From contig JAFAEW010000088.1 of the NCBI GenBank assembly GCA_023423835.1, positions 1-52,722 on the forward strand: a stretch of DNA of 52,722 bases, given 5' to 3'. The position numbers were made by a program, and so were the translations under genes. Source of the stretch: Bacteroidota bacterium. Its GTDB lineage: Bacteria > Bacteroidota > Bacteroidia > Chitinophagales > Chitinophagaceae. Under the pieces are notes generated by a model, which saw only the letters and a program-made list of their open reading frames with translations, was not told the origin of the DNA and made no database searches. This document shows, one piece after another, positions 31,028 through 40,433 of the stretch (positions are counted from its first letter, which is position 1; each line of letters begins with the position of its first letter).

Positions 31028-33310
31028 ATGAAAAGATTTATCGTTCTGCTTGCGTTGTTTTGCAGCCTGTCCACATTTGCACAGCTTAAATTGACTGAGG
31101 CCGACTATGCACAGGCTACAAAGTTTCTTGGCTTTAAAGTGTTTCCGATGGTTGACAATGTTTTCATTCAACCCCACTGGATCAATGGCGAAGAGTTTTG
31201 GTATGTGAACCGTTCAAAGTTTTATCTCGTCAATGCGAAAAAGAAAACCACCTCGCCTGTTTTTGATCAGGAAAAACTGGCCGCACTTTTATCGGCCTCT
31301 GAACAAAAAAATTACCGGGCCGATTCACTTCCGTTTTCTTCCATAGAGATCAGCGATGATAAGAATTCGATTTATTTCGAAACCAAAAACCAGGCCTGGC
31401 AATATAACATCGCACGAAATAAAGTCTCCCTCAATCCCGCCGGAAAAAGGCAGAAAAATACATACAAAGAATCCGTTTCGCCGGACAAAACAAAGGCCGC
31501 TTTCATCAGAAACGACAACCTCTGGATTCGCGAACTGGCTTCGGGAAAAGAATACCCGCTCACCACTGATGGCGTTAAAGATTATGGGTATGCAACCGAT
31601 AATGCAGGATGGAAACATTCCGATGCGCCGGTTGTGCTCTGGTCTCCGGATTCCAAAAAAATTGCAACCTTTCAACAGGATCAGCGAAAGGTCGGCGATA
31701 TGTATCTCGTGACGACCAATGTGGGTCATCCGGAACTTCAGGCCTGGAAATATCCGTTGCCAGGAGACAGCAATGTGATTATGATTGAACGAGTGATTAT
31801 TGATGTTGAAAATCCGAAAGTGATACGACTGAAAATTCCCGCCGATTATCATCGTTCAACCCTCGGAGACGATATCGTTGAAGATGGAAAACTGGCAGAT
31901 GCCCAATGGAGTGAAGATGGTACAACACTTGCCTTTGTTTCCTCCTCCCGTGATCATAAAAATGCCATATTCAGGATAGCAGATGCCGTTACCGGAGAGG
32001 TTAGAGAAGTATTCGAAGAAACCGTTGCAACGCAGTTCGAGTCCGGACAATCTGCCATTTCCTGGCGTTATCTTCCTCAGTCAAATGAAGTGATCTGGTA
32101 TTCTGAAAGAGATAATTGGGGACACCTTTATTTGTACGACAGCAAAACCGGCCAATTGAAAAATCAGGTTACAAAGGGCGAATTTGTTGTTGCGGAAATA
32201 GCAAGAGTGGATGAGAAAAGCCGGAAGATTTACTTTATCGCAGCGGGTCTCGACAAGAAGAACCCCTATTTTGAACACCTTTATTCCGTCGGTTTTAATG
32301 GAAAAGATTTTAAGGATCTCAGTCCCGAAGAAGGAACCCATCAAACAAACATTTCGCCTTCAGGGGAATACTTCTTTAATGCATATTCACAACCCGATGT
32401 TCCCACCGTTTTCAATGTAAGAAACGTCAATGGGGCAGCGCCTTATGAGTTTGCAAAAACGGATATTTCGAGGTTGAAAAACGAAATTAACTGGAAGCCC
32501 TGCACCCCCTTCAGTGTGAAGGCTGCAGATGGAAAAACGGATCTTTTCGGACTGATGTATACGCCTACAATAATGGATAGCACCAAAAAATATCCGATCA
32601 TTGATTATATCTATCCCGGTCCGCAGGGTGGCAGTGTAGGAAGCTGGTCATTCATAGCGGCAAAAGGCGATATGCAGGCACTGGCTGAACTTGGATTTGT
32701 GGTGATCGCTCTGGAAGGAACGAGCAATCCCATGCGGTCAAAAAGTTTCCACGATATGAGCTATGGAAATATGGCCGAAAACACTTTGCCCGATCAGGTA
32801 ACAGGAATAAGGCAACTGGCCGAACGGTTTCGATTTATCGATACTTCAAAGATTGGAATCTGGGGACATTCGGGAGGTGGATTTGCCACAGCCGACGCCA
32901 TGTTTAGCTATCCCGATTTCTTTAAAGTGGGTATTGCCGAATCAGGAAACCATGACAACCGGAATTACGAAGATGATTGGGGAGAAAGATATATCGGATT
33001 ACTAAAAAAGAACGCAGATGGAACCAGCAATTATACCGACCAGGCCAATCAGATGCATGCAGCAAATCTGAAAGGAAAACTGATGCTTGCCCATGGAATG
33101 ATGGATGACAATGTGCCGCCTTACAATACATTATTAGTAGTGAAAGCATTACAGGATGCCAACAAAGATTTTGATCTTGTAATTTTTCCGGACAGCCGTC
33201 ACGGTTATGGAAAATATTCCTATTACATGATGAGAAAGAGATGGGATTATTTTGTTGAAAATCTTATGGGTGCAACGCCTCCGAAAGAATTCAACATTAT
33301 GGCTCCGTAA
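31028..33310 (+). CDS. Dipeptidyl-peptidase IV-like S9 serine peptidase
   Basis: 760 aa from the ATG at 31028; the codon just before is a TTG. A signal peptide (MKRFIVLLALFCSLSTFAQ) places it in the periplasm. Residues ~60-480 form the DPP-IV N-terminal beta-propeller (WSPDSKKIATFQQD, AQWSEDGTTLAFVSSSRD, and others). The C-terminal alpha/beta-hydrolase domain carries the nucleophile IGIWGHSGGGFATADAM (Ser near 618), Asp in HGMMDDNVPPYN and His in FPDSRHGYG. It releases N-terminal X-Pro dipeptides or related dipeptides. No operon partner; the leader is short and no full consensus promoter was found. Confidence 0.92.
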   Translation: MKRFIVLLALFCSLSTFAQLKLTEADYAQATKFLGFKVFPMVDNVFIQPHWINGEEFWYVNRSKFYLVNAKKKTTSPVFDQEKLAALLSASEQKNYRADSLPFSSIEISDDKNSIYFETKNQAWQYNIARNKVSLNPAGKRQKNTYKESVSPDKTKAAFIRNDNLWIRELASGKEYPLTTDGVKDYGYATDNAGWKHSDAPVVLWSPDSKKIATFQQDQRKVGDMYLVTTNVGHPELQAWKYPLPGDSNVIMIERVIIDVENPKVIRLKIPADYHRSTLGDDIVEDGKLADAQWSEDGTTLAFVSSSRDHKNAIFRIADAVTGEVREVFEETVATQFESGQSAISWRYLPQSNEVIWYSERDNWGHLYLYDSKTGQLKNQVTKGEFVVAEIARVDEKSRKIYFIAAGLDKKNPYFEHLYSVGFNGKDFKDLSPEEGTHQTNISPSGEYFFNAYSQPDVPTVFNVRNVNGAAPYEFAKTDISRLKNEINWKPCTPFSVKAADGKTDLFGLMYTPTIMDSTKKYPIIDYIYPGPQGGSVGSWSFIAAKGDMQALAELGFVVIALEGTSNPMRSKSFHDMSYGNMAENTLPDQVTGIRQLAERFRFIDTSKIGIWGHSGGGFATADAMFSYPDFFKVGIAESGNHDNRNYEDDWGERYIGLLKKNADGTSNYTDQANQMHAANLKGKLMLAHGMMDDNVPPYNTLLVVKALQDANKDFDLVIFPDSRHGYGKYSYYMMRKRWDYFVENLMGATPPKEFNIMAP

Positions 33311-33334
33311 GATTTCCTTAGGGAAGAAGGTTCG

Positions 33335-33799
33335 CTAATACCAATGTCCATTTGTTCCATTATCAAGGAATGGCCATGGAATTGATATCAGGATAATGAG
33401 AAGGCCAATCAAATAAAAGGCAGCCGTTCGGCGATGCTTCGCGGAATCCGGGATCTGTTTGCGACTTTGCCTTTTTCCGAGGTGAATCAAAATCAGTGCA
33501 ACCAGCATGGCAAAAGGATGTTCCAATACAAAGAACCGGGCGATGCTGTTTGCCATTGTGTCTTCGATACCAATCCCTTTCAGCTGCCTGAGCGGTCCGA
33601 GATACCAAAGAATAAGACCGGTCAGTACTGCAAGGTCGATAATTATCACCAGCAGGGTACCCATGCGTTGGTCAGATATTTGAAATTGTCTGTTCCGGGC
33701 AGTCAGACTTCTGAAAATTGCTGTGAGCAATGCGAGCATTAACAGCCATCTGCCGATACTGTGTAGGTGTACCAAAGTTGAATAGAATTCGGAATTCAT
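33335..33799 (-). CDS. Four-helix membrane protein of unknown function
   Basis: 154 aa with four predicted membrane helices (around residues 10-30, 48-68, 88-106 and 128-148). His residues occur near the start (LVHLHSIGRW) and in helices (EHPFAM, LIHLGKR), so heme binding is conceivable. I recognise this as a common small Bacteroidota membrane protein without assigned function. It is convergent with the S9 peptidase gene (24 bp apart) and divergent from the suf region. Confidence 0.6.
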   Translation of the reverse strand: MNSEFYSTLVHLHSIGRWLLMLALLTAIFRSLTARNRQFQISDQRMGTLLVIIIDLAVLTGLILWYLGPLRQLKGIGIEDTMANSIARFFVLEHPFAMLVALILIHLGKRQSRKQIPDSAKHRRTAAFYLIGLLIILISIPWPFLDNGTNGHWY

Positions 33800-33909
33800 G
33801 GTTTTTTATTTTATTATCCGGTCTGGTAAGAGGTATCGATCAACCCGGTTTTTTGCATAATTCAAGGTGTCGATGTTGTTGTGACAAGACAAATAAGAGC
33901 GCCGGTTTT

Positions 33910-34146
33910 TCAAACAGGCCGGCTTTTGCCAATCCATATTTCACGGAACGTCGTTCCCGCCGGCACATGAAGCTTGTCGGTTGCCCATTGCTCCAACTGG
34001 TTAGCATAATCCTCCTGCACCGTGCCTCTAACATCCGTTATTTCACAATCTTTTGATGCGTAATGCGTACTGCATGCCTTTCGGGGTGCATTGCTGTGAT
34101 TAGGTCCGCTTCCATGAATGATTTCCAGGCATCCTTTCTCGCTCAA
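33910..34146 (-). pseudogene. Possible gene remnant or small ORF upstream of suf
   Basis: A 78-codon open frame starting at a TTG, with coding-like content (KGCLEIIHGSG, DCEITDVRGTVQEDYANQLEQWA, VPAGTTFREIWIGKS). Immediately upstream the frame meets a stop codon, and the sequence becomes the suf promoter region. Neighbouring frames carry short coding-like stretches, as in a decayed gene. The function is not recognised. The remaining parts of 33800-34189 show nothing else. Confidence 0.25.
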
Positions 34147-34189
34147 TAAATTTCAAATAGTAAAAACCGCCAGTTTTTTCCCTATTTAT

Positions 34190-34208
34190 ACTATTTTGTA
34201 CAAATAGT
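34190..34208. promoter_or_regulatory. Perfect dyad over the suf -33 element (candidate Rrf2 operator)
   Basis: ACTATTT (34190-34196), TGTAC spacer, AAATAGT (34202-34208): two perfect 7-bp arms. The dyad covers the TTG (-33) of the suf promoter, an ideal place for a repressor. The last gene of the operon encodes an Fe-S-type Rrf2 regulator, the natural ligand. Binding is inferred. Confidence 0.6.
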
Positions 34209-34225
34209 TATTCTTAGTATCTTTG
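34196..34225 (+). promoter_or_regulatory. suf operon promoter
   Basis: TTG at 34196-34198, exactly 19 bp, and TATCTTTG at 34218-34225: a full match to the Bacteroidota consensus. It lies 40 bp upstream of the sufB ATG. Confidence 0.8.
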
Positions 34226-34265
34226 CGCATCAATTCACGCAACATATTTATAAAAATACCTATTA

Positions 34266-35711
34266 ATGGAAGAAGAACTGAAGATGTTGGAGGAAACCGT
34301 ATCAAAGGAATACAAATACGGCTTTGTTACCGATATTGAAACAGACCTGATACCGAAAGGACTCAATGAAGATATAATACGATTGATTTCATCGAAAAAA
34401 AATGAACCGGATTGGATGCTTCAATGGCGATTAAAGGCTTTCAGACAATGGCAAAAAATGGAAGAACCAAAATGGCCAAACGTAAAATATCCGCGGATTG
34501 ATTATCAGGATATCATTTATTATGCGGCTCCAAAAGCCAAACCGAAACTGAACAGTCTGGACGAAGTGGATCCAGAGCTAAGAAAAACTTTTGAAAAGCT
34601 GGGAATCTCTTTGAGTGAGCAAAAACGCCTTTCAGGTGTGGCCGTTGATGTGGTAATGGATAGTGTGTCCGTCGCCACTTCCTTTAAAAAGCAGTTGTCT
34701 GAAATTGGTGTGATCTTTTGCTCTATCAGTGAAGCCATTCAAAATCATCCGGAACTGGTAAAAAAATATATGGGCTCGGTGGTTCCGATGACCGATAATT
34801 ATTTTGCCGCTTTAAACAGCGCGGTATTTACCGACGGTTCATTTTGTTTTATTCCCAAAGGCGTAAAATGCCCGATGGAACTTTCAACCTATTTCCGGAT
34901 CAATGCGGAAAATTCAGGACAGTTTGAACGTACACTCATCATTGCTGAAGAAGGCGCATACGTTAGCTATCTCGAGGGATGTACCGCTCCGATGCGCGAT
35001 GAAAACCAGCTGCATGCGGCAGTGGTTGAACTGATCGCCCTGGACAAAGCAGAAATCAAATATTCTACCGTGCAAAACTGGTATCCCGGCGATGAAGAAG
35101 GAAAAGGCGGTATTTACAATTTTGTAACGAAACGCGGAATGTGTTTGGGAGACTATTCAAAAATTTCGTGGACACAGGTAGAAACCGGATCTTCCATTAC
35201 CTGGAAATATCCGAGCTGTGTATTGAAAGGTGATTACAGCATCGGAGAATTTTATTCGGTTGCGCTGACCAATCATTTTCAGCAGGCTGATACCGGCACC
35301 AAAATGATCCACCTCGGAAAAAATACCAAAAGCCGTATCGTTTCAAAAGGTATTTCGGCCGGCAAAAGCCAAAACAGCTATCGCGGACTGGTAAGAGCCG
35401 GAAAACACGCGCTGAATGCCCGCAACTATTCGCAATGCGATTCTTTATTGTTGGGCGATAAATGCGGAGCCCATACTTTTCCATATATCGAATCCAAAAA
35501 TAAAACAGCCGTAATCGAACATGAGGCAACCACCTCAAAAATCGGGGAGGATCAGATGTTTTATTGCCAGCAACGCGGAATCGATCCGGAAACCGCAGTG
35601 GCCATGATTGTTACCGGATTTGCCAAAGAAGTCATGAACCAGTTACCAATGGAATTTGCGGTGGAAGCACAGAAGTTGTTGGCAATCAGCTTAGAAGGTA
35701 GTGTCGGTTAA
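34266..35711 (+). CDS. sufB: Fe-S cluster assembly scaffold SufB
   Basis: 481 aa. Typical SufB: GFVTDIETDLIPKGLNEDIIRLISSKKNEP at the N-terminus, then the beta-helix core with STYFRINAENSGQFERTLIIAEEGAYVSYLEGCTAP (conserved Cys in EGCTAP). Also present are NFVTKRGMC, a VGSS/TGSSITWKYPSCVLKGDYS stretch, and RNYSQCDSLLLGDKCGAHTFPYI. The C-terminus includes EHEATTSKIGEDQMFYCQQRGI, the end of the SufD-contact surface. With SufC and SufD it forms the SufBC2D complex on which new clusters are built. It is first in a seven-gene operon with a strong consensus promoter. Confidence 0.97.
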   Translation: MEEELKMLEETVSKEYKYGFVTDIETDLIPKGLNEDIIRLISSKKNEPDWMLQWRLKAFRQWQKMEEPKWPNVKYPRIDYQDIIYYAAPKAKPKLNSLDEVDPELRKTFEKLGISLSEQKRLSGVAVDVVMDSVSVATSFKKQLSEIGVIFCSISEAIQNHPELVKKYMGSVVPMTDNYFAALNSAVFTDGSFCFIPKGVKCPMELSTYFRINAENSGQFERTLIIAEEGAYVSYLEGCTAPMRDENQLHAAVVELIALDKAEIKYSTVQNWYPGDEEGKGGIYNFVTKRGMCLGDYSKISWTQVETGSSITWKYPSCVLKGDYSIGEFYSVALTNHFQQADTGTKMIHLGKNTKSRIVSKGISAGKSQNSYRGLVRAGKHALNARNYSQCDSLLLGDKCGAHTFPYIESKNKTAVIEHEATTSKIGEDQMFYCQQRGIDPETAVAMIVTGFAKEVMNQLPMEFAVEAQKLLAISLEGSVG

Positions 35712-35763
35712 TATTTTAATTTATCAGTCATCATTGTTCATTTAACATTCATAATTATCATAT

Positions 35764-36531
35764 ATGTTATTATCAATCAAAGATCTACATGCTTCCATTG
35801 AAGGAAGAGAAATACTGAAGGGTATCAACCTCGATGTGCAGCCCGGCGAAGTACATGCTATCATGGGGCCCAATGGTTCGGGAAAGAGTACATTGGCAAG
35901 CGTACTGGCGGGAAGGGAAGATTATGAGGTAACCGAAGGAAGCGTTGAATTTGACGGGAAAGACATGCTGGAACTTTCTCCCGAAGAAAGAGCTAAGGAA
36001 GGTCTTTTTTTGGCATTTCAATATCCGGTAGAAATTCCGGGTGTCAGCACTACCAATTTCATTAAAACCGCTGTAAACGAAAAGCGTATTTACAACGGCC
36101 AGGAGGCATTGGACGCGGTTTCTTTCTTAAAGCTGATGAAACAGAAGATCGAGTTGGTGGAAATCGATAAATCTTTACTCACCCGTTCAATCAACGAAGG
36201 TTTTTCCGGGGGTGAAAAGAAAAGAAACGAGATTTTTCAAATGGCGATGCTCGAACCCAAACTCGCTATCCTCGATGAAACAGATTCGGGTCTCGATATC
36301 GACGCCCTTCGTATTGTTGCAAACGGCGTAAATAAATTGCGTAACAGCGAAAGAGGCATCATTGTAATTACCCACTATCAGAGATTGCTGGATTATCTGC
36401 AACCTGATTTCGTGCACGTGTTATTCAACGGAAAGATCGTGAAATCCGGCACCAAAGATCTTGCATTGGAACTGGAAGAAAAGGGATACGACTTTATCAA
36501 AGATGAAATTAATGTAACAACGCCGGTTTAG
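35764..36531 (+). CDS. sufC: Fe-S cluster assembly ATPase SufC
   Basis: 255 aa, soluble ABC-type ATPase. Walker A is GPNGSGKST (residues ~36-44), the Q-loop lies in FLAFQYPVEIPGV, the signature motif is EGFSGGEKKRNEIFQM, and Walker B is LAILDETDSGLDIDAL. The switch His is in VITHYQRLLDYL. These are the hallmarks of SufC rather than a transporter ATPase. It drives conformational change in SufB-SufD during cluster assembly. Located 52 bp after sufB. Confidence 0.97.
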   Translation: MLLSIKDLHASIEGREILKGINLDVQPGEVHAIMGPNGSGKSTLASVLAGREDYEVTEGSVEFDGKDMLELSPEERAKEGLFLAFQYPVEIPGVSTTNFIKTAVNEKRIYNGQEALDAVSFLKLMKQKIELVEIDKSLLTRSINEGFSGGEKKRNEIFQMAMLEPKLAILDETDSGLDIDALRIVANGVNKLRNSERGIIVITHYQRLLDYLQPDFVHVLFNGKIVKSGTKDLALELEEKGYDFIKDEINVTTPV

Positions 36532-36554
36532 TTGTTTAAAAAATACTGAGAAAA

Positions 36555-37865
36555 ATGCAGTCAAATAATTTGAGTTATTTAGGAGATGCTTTTCAGCGGT
36601 TGCAATCCAACGGGGAAGACGGTATGATCAGCTCGATCCGAAAAGTTGGATTCGAAACTTTCAACAGGAAAGGCTTACCCAACTTCAGAAACGAAGAATG
36701 GAAATATACCCGTATCAACGGCCTTTTTAACAAGGAATACCGGGTTGGAACAGACGAAATCGCAACTCCCGTAGGAAAAGAAGAGATCGATGCATTGCGG
36801 CTTCCCGGTCACGAAAATGCCAATGAAATCGTGTTTGTAAACGGACGCTATATTGCGGAACTTTCAACCATCCGGTCTTCTTCTGACCAGCTTTCGGTAA
36901 TGACACTTGAACAGGCGCAGTCTTCTGAATTCAGTTCCTTACTGGCCAGCCATCTCGATAAAAGCAGCATGTTTATAGGGGATGGAATCCATGCGCTGAA
37001 TACGTCATTCATTAAAGGCGGTGTATTCGTTTATGTACATAAAAATGAAGTGCTTGATAAGCCGCTTTATTTTTACCATATATCCGATTCAAGAGAAAAC
37101 CACATGTTGTCTCATCCGAGAAGCCTCGTTTTTGTGTCGGAAAGCGCAAAGCTTCAACTGGCGGAAACTTATCATACCCTGGGCAACATGGACAGCTTCA
37201 CCAATGAAGTGATCGAAATAGTGGTAGACACCAATGCTATTGTAGAATACTACAAATTTCAAAACGATAAGACCGGCGCCAGCCAGGTGGGAACCACCCA
37301 TATCCGTCAGATCGGAAAAAGCTATGTTCATTGTCTTACCCTCTCTCTCAACGGCGGAATGATCCGGAATAATACCGACATCATTATGGAGGTGGAAGCG
37401 AATGAAGCCCACATGTATGGTCTTTATTTTCTAAAGGGAAACACGCACGTTGACAACCATACCCTCGTGGACAATACAAAGCCGAACTGTTTCAGTAACG
37501 AATTGTATAAAGGCATTGTTGATGATTCAGCCACCGGCGTTTTCAGCGGAAAAATATTTGTTCGTCCCGACGCACAGAAAACCAACGCTTATCAGTCAAA
37601 CAAAAATATCCTGCTTTCTGATGATGCCACCGTCAATACCAAACCGCAGCTGGAAATTTTTGCCGACGATGTAAAATGTTCGCACGGGTGTACGGTTGGA
37701 CAGTTAGATGCCGAAGCACTTTACTATTTGCGCACACGCGGAATTTCGAAAGAACTGGCGGAGAGCATGTTGTTGCAGGCTTTTGCCCAGGACATTGTTG
37801 ACCAAATCAAACCGGAAGCATTGCGTCATTATGCGGAAGGACTTATCGAAGAACGTTTATCATAA
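36555..37865 (+). CDS. sufD: Fe-S cluster assembly protein SufD
   Basis: 436 aa, paralogue of SufB. It has the helical N-terminus with PNFRNEEWKYTRI, a beta-helix core, and the C-terminal motif KCSHGCTVGQLDAEALYYLRTRGISKELAESMLLQAFAQDIV (split here as KCSHGCTVG and LRTRGIS). The conserved His in KCSHG, expected near residue 380, is the site required for function in E. coli SufD. It starts 23 bp after sufC. Confidence 0.96.
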   Translation: MQSNNLSYLGDAFQRLQSNGEDGMISSIRKVGFETFNRKGLPNFRNEEWKYTRINGLFNKEYRVGTDEIATPVGKEEIDALRLPGHENANEIVFVNGRYIAELSTIRSSSDQLSVMTLEQAQSSEFSSLLASHLDKSSMFIGDGIHALNTSFIKGGVFVYVHKNEVLDKPLYFYHISDSRENHMLSHPRSLVFVSESAKLQLAETYHTLGNMDSFTNEVIEIVVDTNAIVEYYKFQNDKTGASQVGTTHIRQIGKSYVHCLTLSLNGGMIRNNTDIIMEVEANEAHMYGLYFLKGNTHVDNHTLVDNTKPNCFSNELYKGIVDDSATGVFSGKIFVRPDAQKTNAYQSNKNILLSDDATVNTKPQLEIFADDVKCSHGCTVGQLDAEALYYLRTRGISKELAESMLLQAFAQDIVDQIKPEALRHYAEGLIEERLS

Positions 37866-37874
37866 TAAAAACCT

Positions 37875-39116
37875 ATGGAAGCAAAGATCATAACGCCGGA
37901 TTTGGAGGTTGAAAGTATAAGGAGTCAGTTTCCGGTTCTCAGCCGGATGGTACACAATAAACCGCTTGTTTACCTTGATAATGCTGCTACTGCCCAAAAG
38001 CCGCAAGGCGTTATCGATGCGCTTTCTGAATATTATTCCTCCTACAATGCCAATATTCACCGTGGCATTCATGCCCTGGCGGAGGAGGCCACCGCAGCCT
38101 TTGAACTTACGAGAAAAGCGATTGCCGGTTTTATCAATGCGGCTTCTTCAGACGAAATTATTTTCACGAAGGGAACAACGGAGGGCATCAATCTCGTAGC
38201 TTATACCTGGGCCAGGAAATTTATCGAGGAAGGAGATGAGATCATCATTTCCGAAATGGAACACCATTCCAATATCGTTCCCTGGCAGTTGGTGTGTGAG
38301 GAAAAAAACGCGGTTTTGAAAGTCATCCCGGTTACCGATGAGGGTGAACTCAAGCTCGAATCTTTTTATGAACTGCTGACGGATCGTACGAAACTCGTTT
38401 CCGTTGTACATGTTTCGAACTCATTGGGCACGATCAATCCTGTAAAAAGGATCATAGATGCAGCACATGAAAAAGGAGCAGTAGTAATGATCGATGGTGC
38501 ACAATCGTCGGTTCACCTTTCTATTGATGTTCAGGAAATGGATTGCGATTTCTTTGCTTTCTCAGGACATAAAGTTTATGGCCCTACGGGCATCGGTGCC
38601 TTATACGGTAAAAGAGATATTCTGGAAAAAATGCCTGTTTTTATGGGCGGAGGAGAAATGATCAAAGAGGTGACTTTTGAAAAGACGACTTTCAATGAGC
38701 TCCCCTATAAATACGAGGCGGGCACGCCGAATATTGCAGATGCAATCGCATTGAAAGCGGCACTCGATTTTGTGGAACAATATAGAACCGTCAGCCTCCG
38801 TCAGCATGAATCAGACTTGCTGCAGTATGCTACGGATCGGCTACAGGAAATTCCCGGACTGAGAATGATCGGCACTGCGAAACAAAAAGCGAGCATCGCC
38901 TCCTTTGTGATCGAAGGCATTCATCCGCAGGATATTGGCATTTTGCTCGATAACCAGGCGATTGCGGTTAGAACCGGTCACCATTGCACACAACCGCTGA
39001 TGAACCGGCTCGGTATTCCGGGAACCGTTCGGGCTTCCTTCGCCCTTTATAATACATTTGAAGAAGTGGATAAGCTGATTGCAGGATTGCAAAAAGCAAT
39101 AAAAATGTTGGCCTGA
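37875..39116 (+). CDS. sufS: Cysteine desulfurase SufS
   Basis: 413 aa, PLP-dependent group II desulfurase. Recognisable: LVYLDNAATAQKP, NIHRGIHALAEEAT, EHHSNIVPWQ and DGAQSSVHL. The PLP lysine is in FSGHKVYGPTGIGALYG, and the catalytic persulfide cysteine is in VRTGHHCTQPLM. It releases sulfur from L-cysteine and passes it to SufE, whose gene follows with a 1-bp overlap (TGATG). Confidence 0.97.
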   Translation: MEAKIITPDLEVESIRSQFPVLSRMVHNKPLVYLDNAATAQKPQGVIDALSEYYSSYNANIHRGIHALAEEATAAFELTRKAIAGFINAASSDEIIFTKGTTEGINLVAYTWARKFIEEGDEIIISEMEHHSNIVPWQLVCEEKNAVLKVIPVTDEGELKLESFYELLTDRTKLVSVVHVSNSLGTINPVKRIIDAAHEKGAVVMIDGAQSSVHLSIDVQEMDCDFFAFSGHKVYGPTGIGALYGKRDILEKMPVFMGGGEMIKEVTFEKTTFNELPYKYEAGTPNIADAIALKAALDFVEQYRTVSLRQHESDLLQYATDRLQEIPGLRMIGTAKQKASIASFVIEGIHPQDIGILLDNQAIAVRTGHHCTQPLMNRLGIPGTVRASFALYNTFEEVDKLIAGLQKAIKMLA

Positions 39117-39559
39117 TGAAAGATCAAACTATTCAACAGACGGAAAGTGAAATCATTGAAGATTTTTCATGGTTTGAAACCTGGGAAGAAAAATATGAAT
39201 ACATCATTGAACTGGGTAAAAAGCTGGCTCCGTTGGATGATCATCATAAATTGGAAGAAAACAAGATAAAGGGGTGTCAATCAACCGTTTGGCTGGTGGC
39301 TAATTTTGATAATGGTCTGGTTTTTTACCGCGCTGACAGCGATGCTGTAATCGTGAAAGGTCTTATAAGCATGTTGATTAAGGTTTTATCGGGTCATACG
39401 CCAGACGAAATTCTTGAGGCAAGATTGGATTTTATTGGTGAAATCGGGATGATGACGCATCTGGCCCAAACGCGGTCAAACGGATTATTGGCGATGATTC
39501 AACAAATGAAAAATTATGCGCTTGCATTTAAAACGATGCAGGTGGCTGAAAAAATATAG
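39116..39559 (+). CDS. sufE: Sulfur acceptor SufE
   Basis: 147 aa, standard SufE length. The acceptor cysteine is in the characteristic NKIKGCQSTVWL motif (residue ~54), preceded by the EEKYEYIIELGKKL helix. The C-terminal helix with GEIGMMTHLAQTRSNGLLAMI is typical. It takes the persulfide from SufS and delivers it to SufBC2D. The ATG overlaps the sufS stop by one base. Confidence 0.95.
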   Translation: MKDQTIQQTESEIIEDFSWFETWEEKYEYIIELGKKLAPLDDHHKLEENKIKGCQSTVWLVANFDNGLVFYRADSDAVIVKGLISMLIKVLSGHTPDEILEARLDFIGEIGMMTHLAQTRSNGLLAMIQQMKNYALAFKTMQVAEKI

Positions 39560-39562
39560 ATT

Positions 39563-39874
39563 ATGGATACCGAAGCATTAAAAGAACAGGTGGTTGAATG
39601 TCTTCAAACCATTTACGATCCGGAAATTCCTGTAAATATTTACGATCTCGGGCTAATCTATGAAGTGGAGGTTTTGCCGATCAATAATGTGCAGGTTGTA
39701 ATGACATTGACTGCTCCAAGTTGTCCGGCTGCCCAGGATATTCCCGTGGAAGTAGATCAGAAAGTACGGCAGATCGAGGGAGTGAATGAGGTACATGTCT
39801 CTGTGGTTTGGGAACCCCGGTGGAATAAAAGTATGATGAGCGAGGCCGCGATGCTGGAACTCGGATTTATGTAA
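39563..39874 (+). CDS. DUF59/MIP18-family Fe-S assembly protein (SufT-like)
   Basis: 103 aa, single DUF59 domain. The signature is DPEIPVNIYDLGLIYEVEV, with TLTAPSCPAAQDIPVEV carrying the conserved Cys, and VWEPRWNKSMMSEAAMLELGF at the C-terminus. This is the usual last-but-one gene of Bacteroidota and other SUF operons and is thought to help cluster maturation or transfer. It begins 4 bp after sufE. Confidence 0.92.
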   Translation: MDTEALKEQVVECLQTIYDPEIPVNIYDLGLIYEVEVLPINNVQVVMTLTAPSCPAAQDIPVEVDQKVRQIEGVNEVHVSVVWEPRWNKSMMSEAAMLELGFM

Positions 39875-39914
39875 ATTTCTTCCTTACATCCAAAACAAAA
39901 AAACCGCAACGACA

Positions 39915-40391
39915 ATGAAGATTACCGCACAGGAAGAATATGGATTGCGCATTTTGCTGCGAATTGCGCGCTGCCGAACGGGTGAAAGCATGAGTATTCA
40001 GGCATTAAGTACCCTCGAAGGAATTTCTACCGCCTATGCCGCAAAGCTTACCCGGATTTTACGCCTCGCTGGTTATATCAACAGCACCCCCGGAAATGTG
40101 GGAGGATACATACTGGCCAAACCGGCACGGGAAATCAACGTCAACCAGGTTTTAAAAGCGCTGGGTGGATCGCTCTTTAGCAATGAATTCTGCGGCGGCT
40201 ATTCCGGCTCTATGAAGCTTTGCACCAATTCGGTGGACTGCTCGGTGCGCTCCTTATGGCAAACCATTCAATTTGCCGTAGATCAGTTGCTCGACCAGGT
40301 TTCGCTGCATGATCTCACCAGCAGTGAAGAACAGTCCGAAAATCTTCTGAATGCTATTATACAGCCAATGGAAAACCCATTTGCAAAGTAG
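39915..40391 (+). CDS. Rrf2-family transcriptional regulator, likely Fe-S sensing
   Basis: 158 aa. An N-terminal winged helix (ITAQEEYGLRILLRIA ... SIQALSTLEGISTAYAAKLTRILRLAGYI, then NVGGYILAKPAREINVNQVLKALGG) is followed by three cysteines spaced C-x9-C-x5-C (FCGGYSGSMKLC, TNSVDCSV). These are the expected [2Fe-2S] ligands of IscR/RsrR-type regulators. It closes the suf operon and most likely controls it through the dyad over the promoter at 34190-34208, sensing cluster status. The gene begins 41 bp after the DUF59 gene. Confidence 0.9.
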   Translation: MKITAQEEYGLRILLRIARCRTGESMSIQALSTLEGISTAYAAKLTRILRLAGYINSTPGNVGGYILAKPAREINVNQVLKALGGSLFSNEFCGGYSGSMKLCTNSVDCSVRSLWQTIQFAVDQLLDQVSLHDLTSSEEQSENLLNAIIQPMENPFAK

Positions 40392-40433
40392 GGGCAATTG
40401 TTCGTCCCACTATCTTTCTCTGGTAATTGTAGT

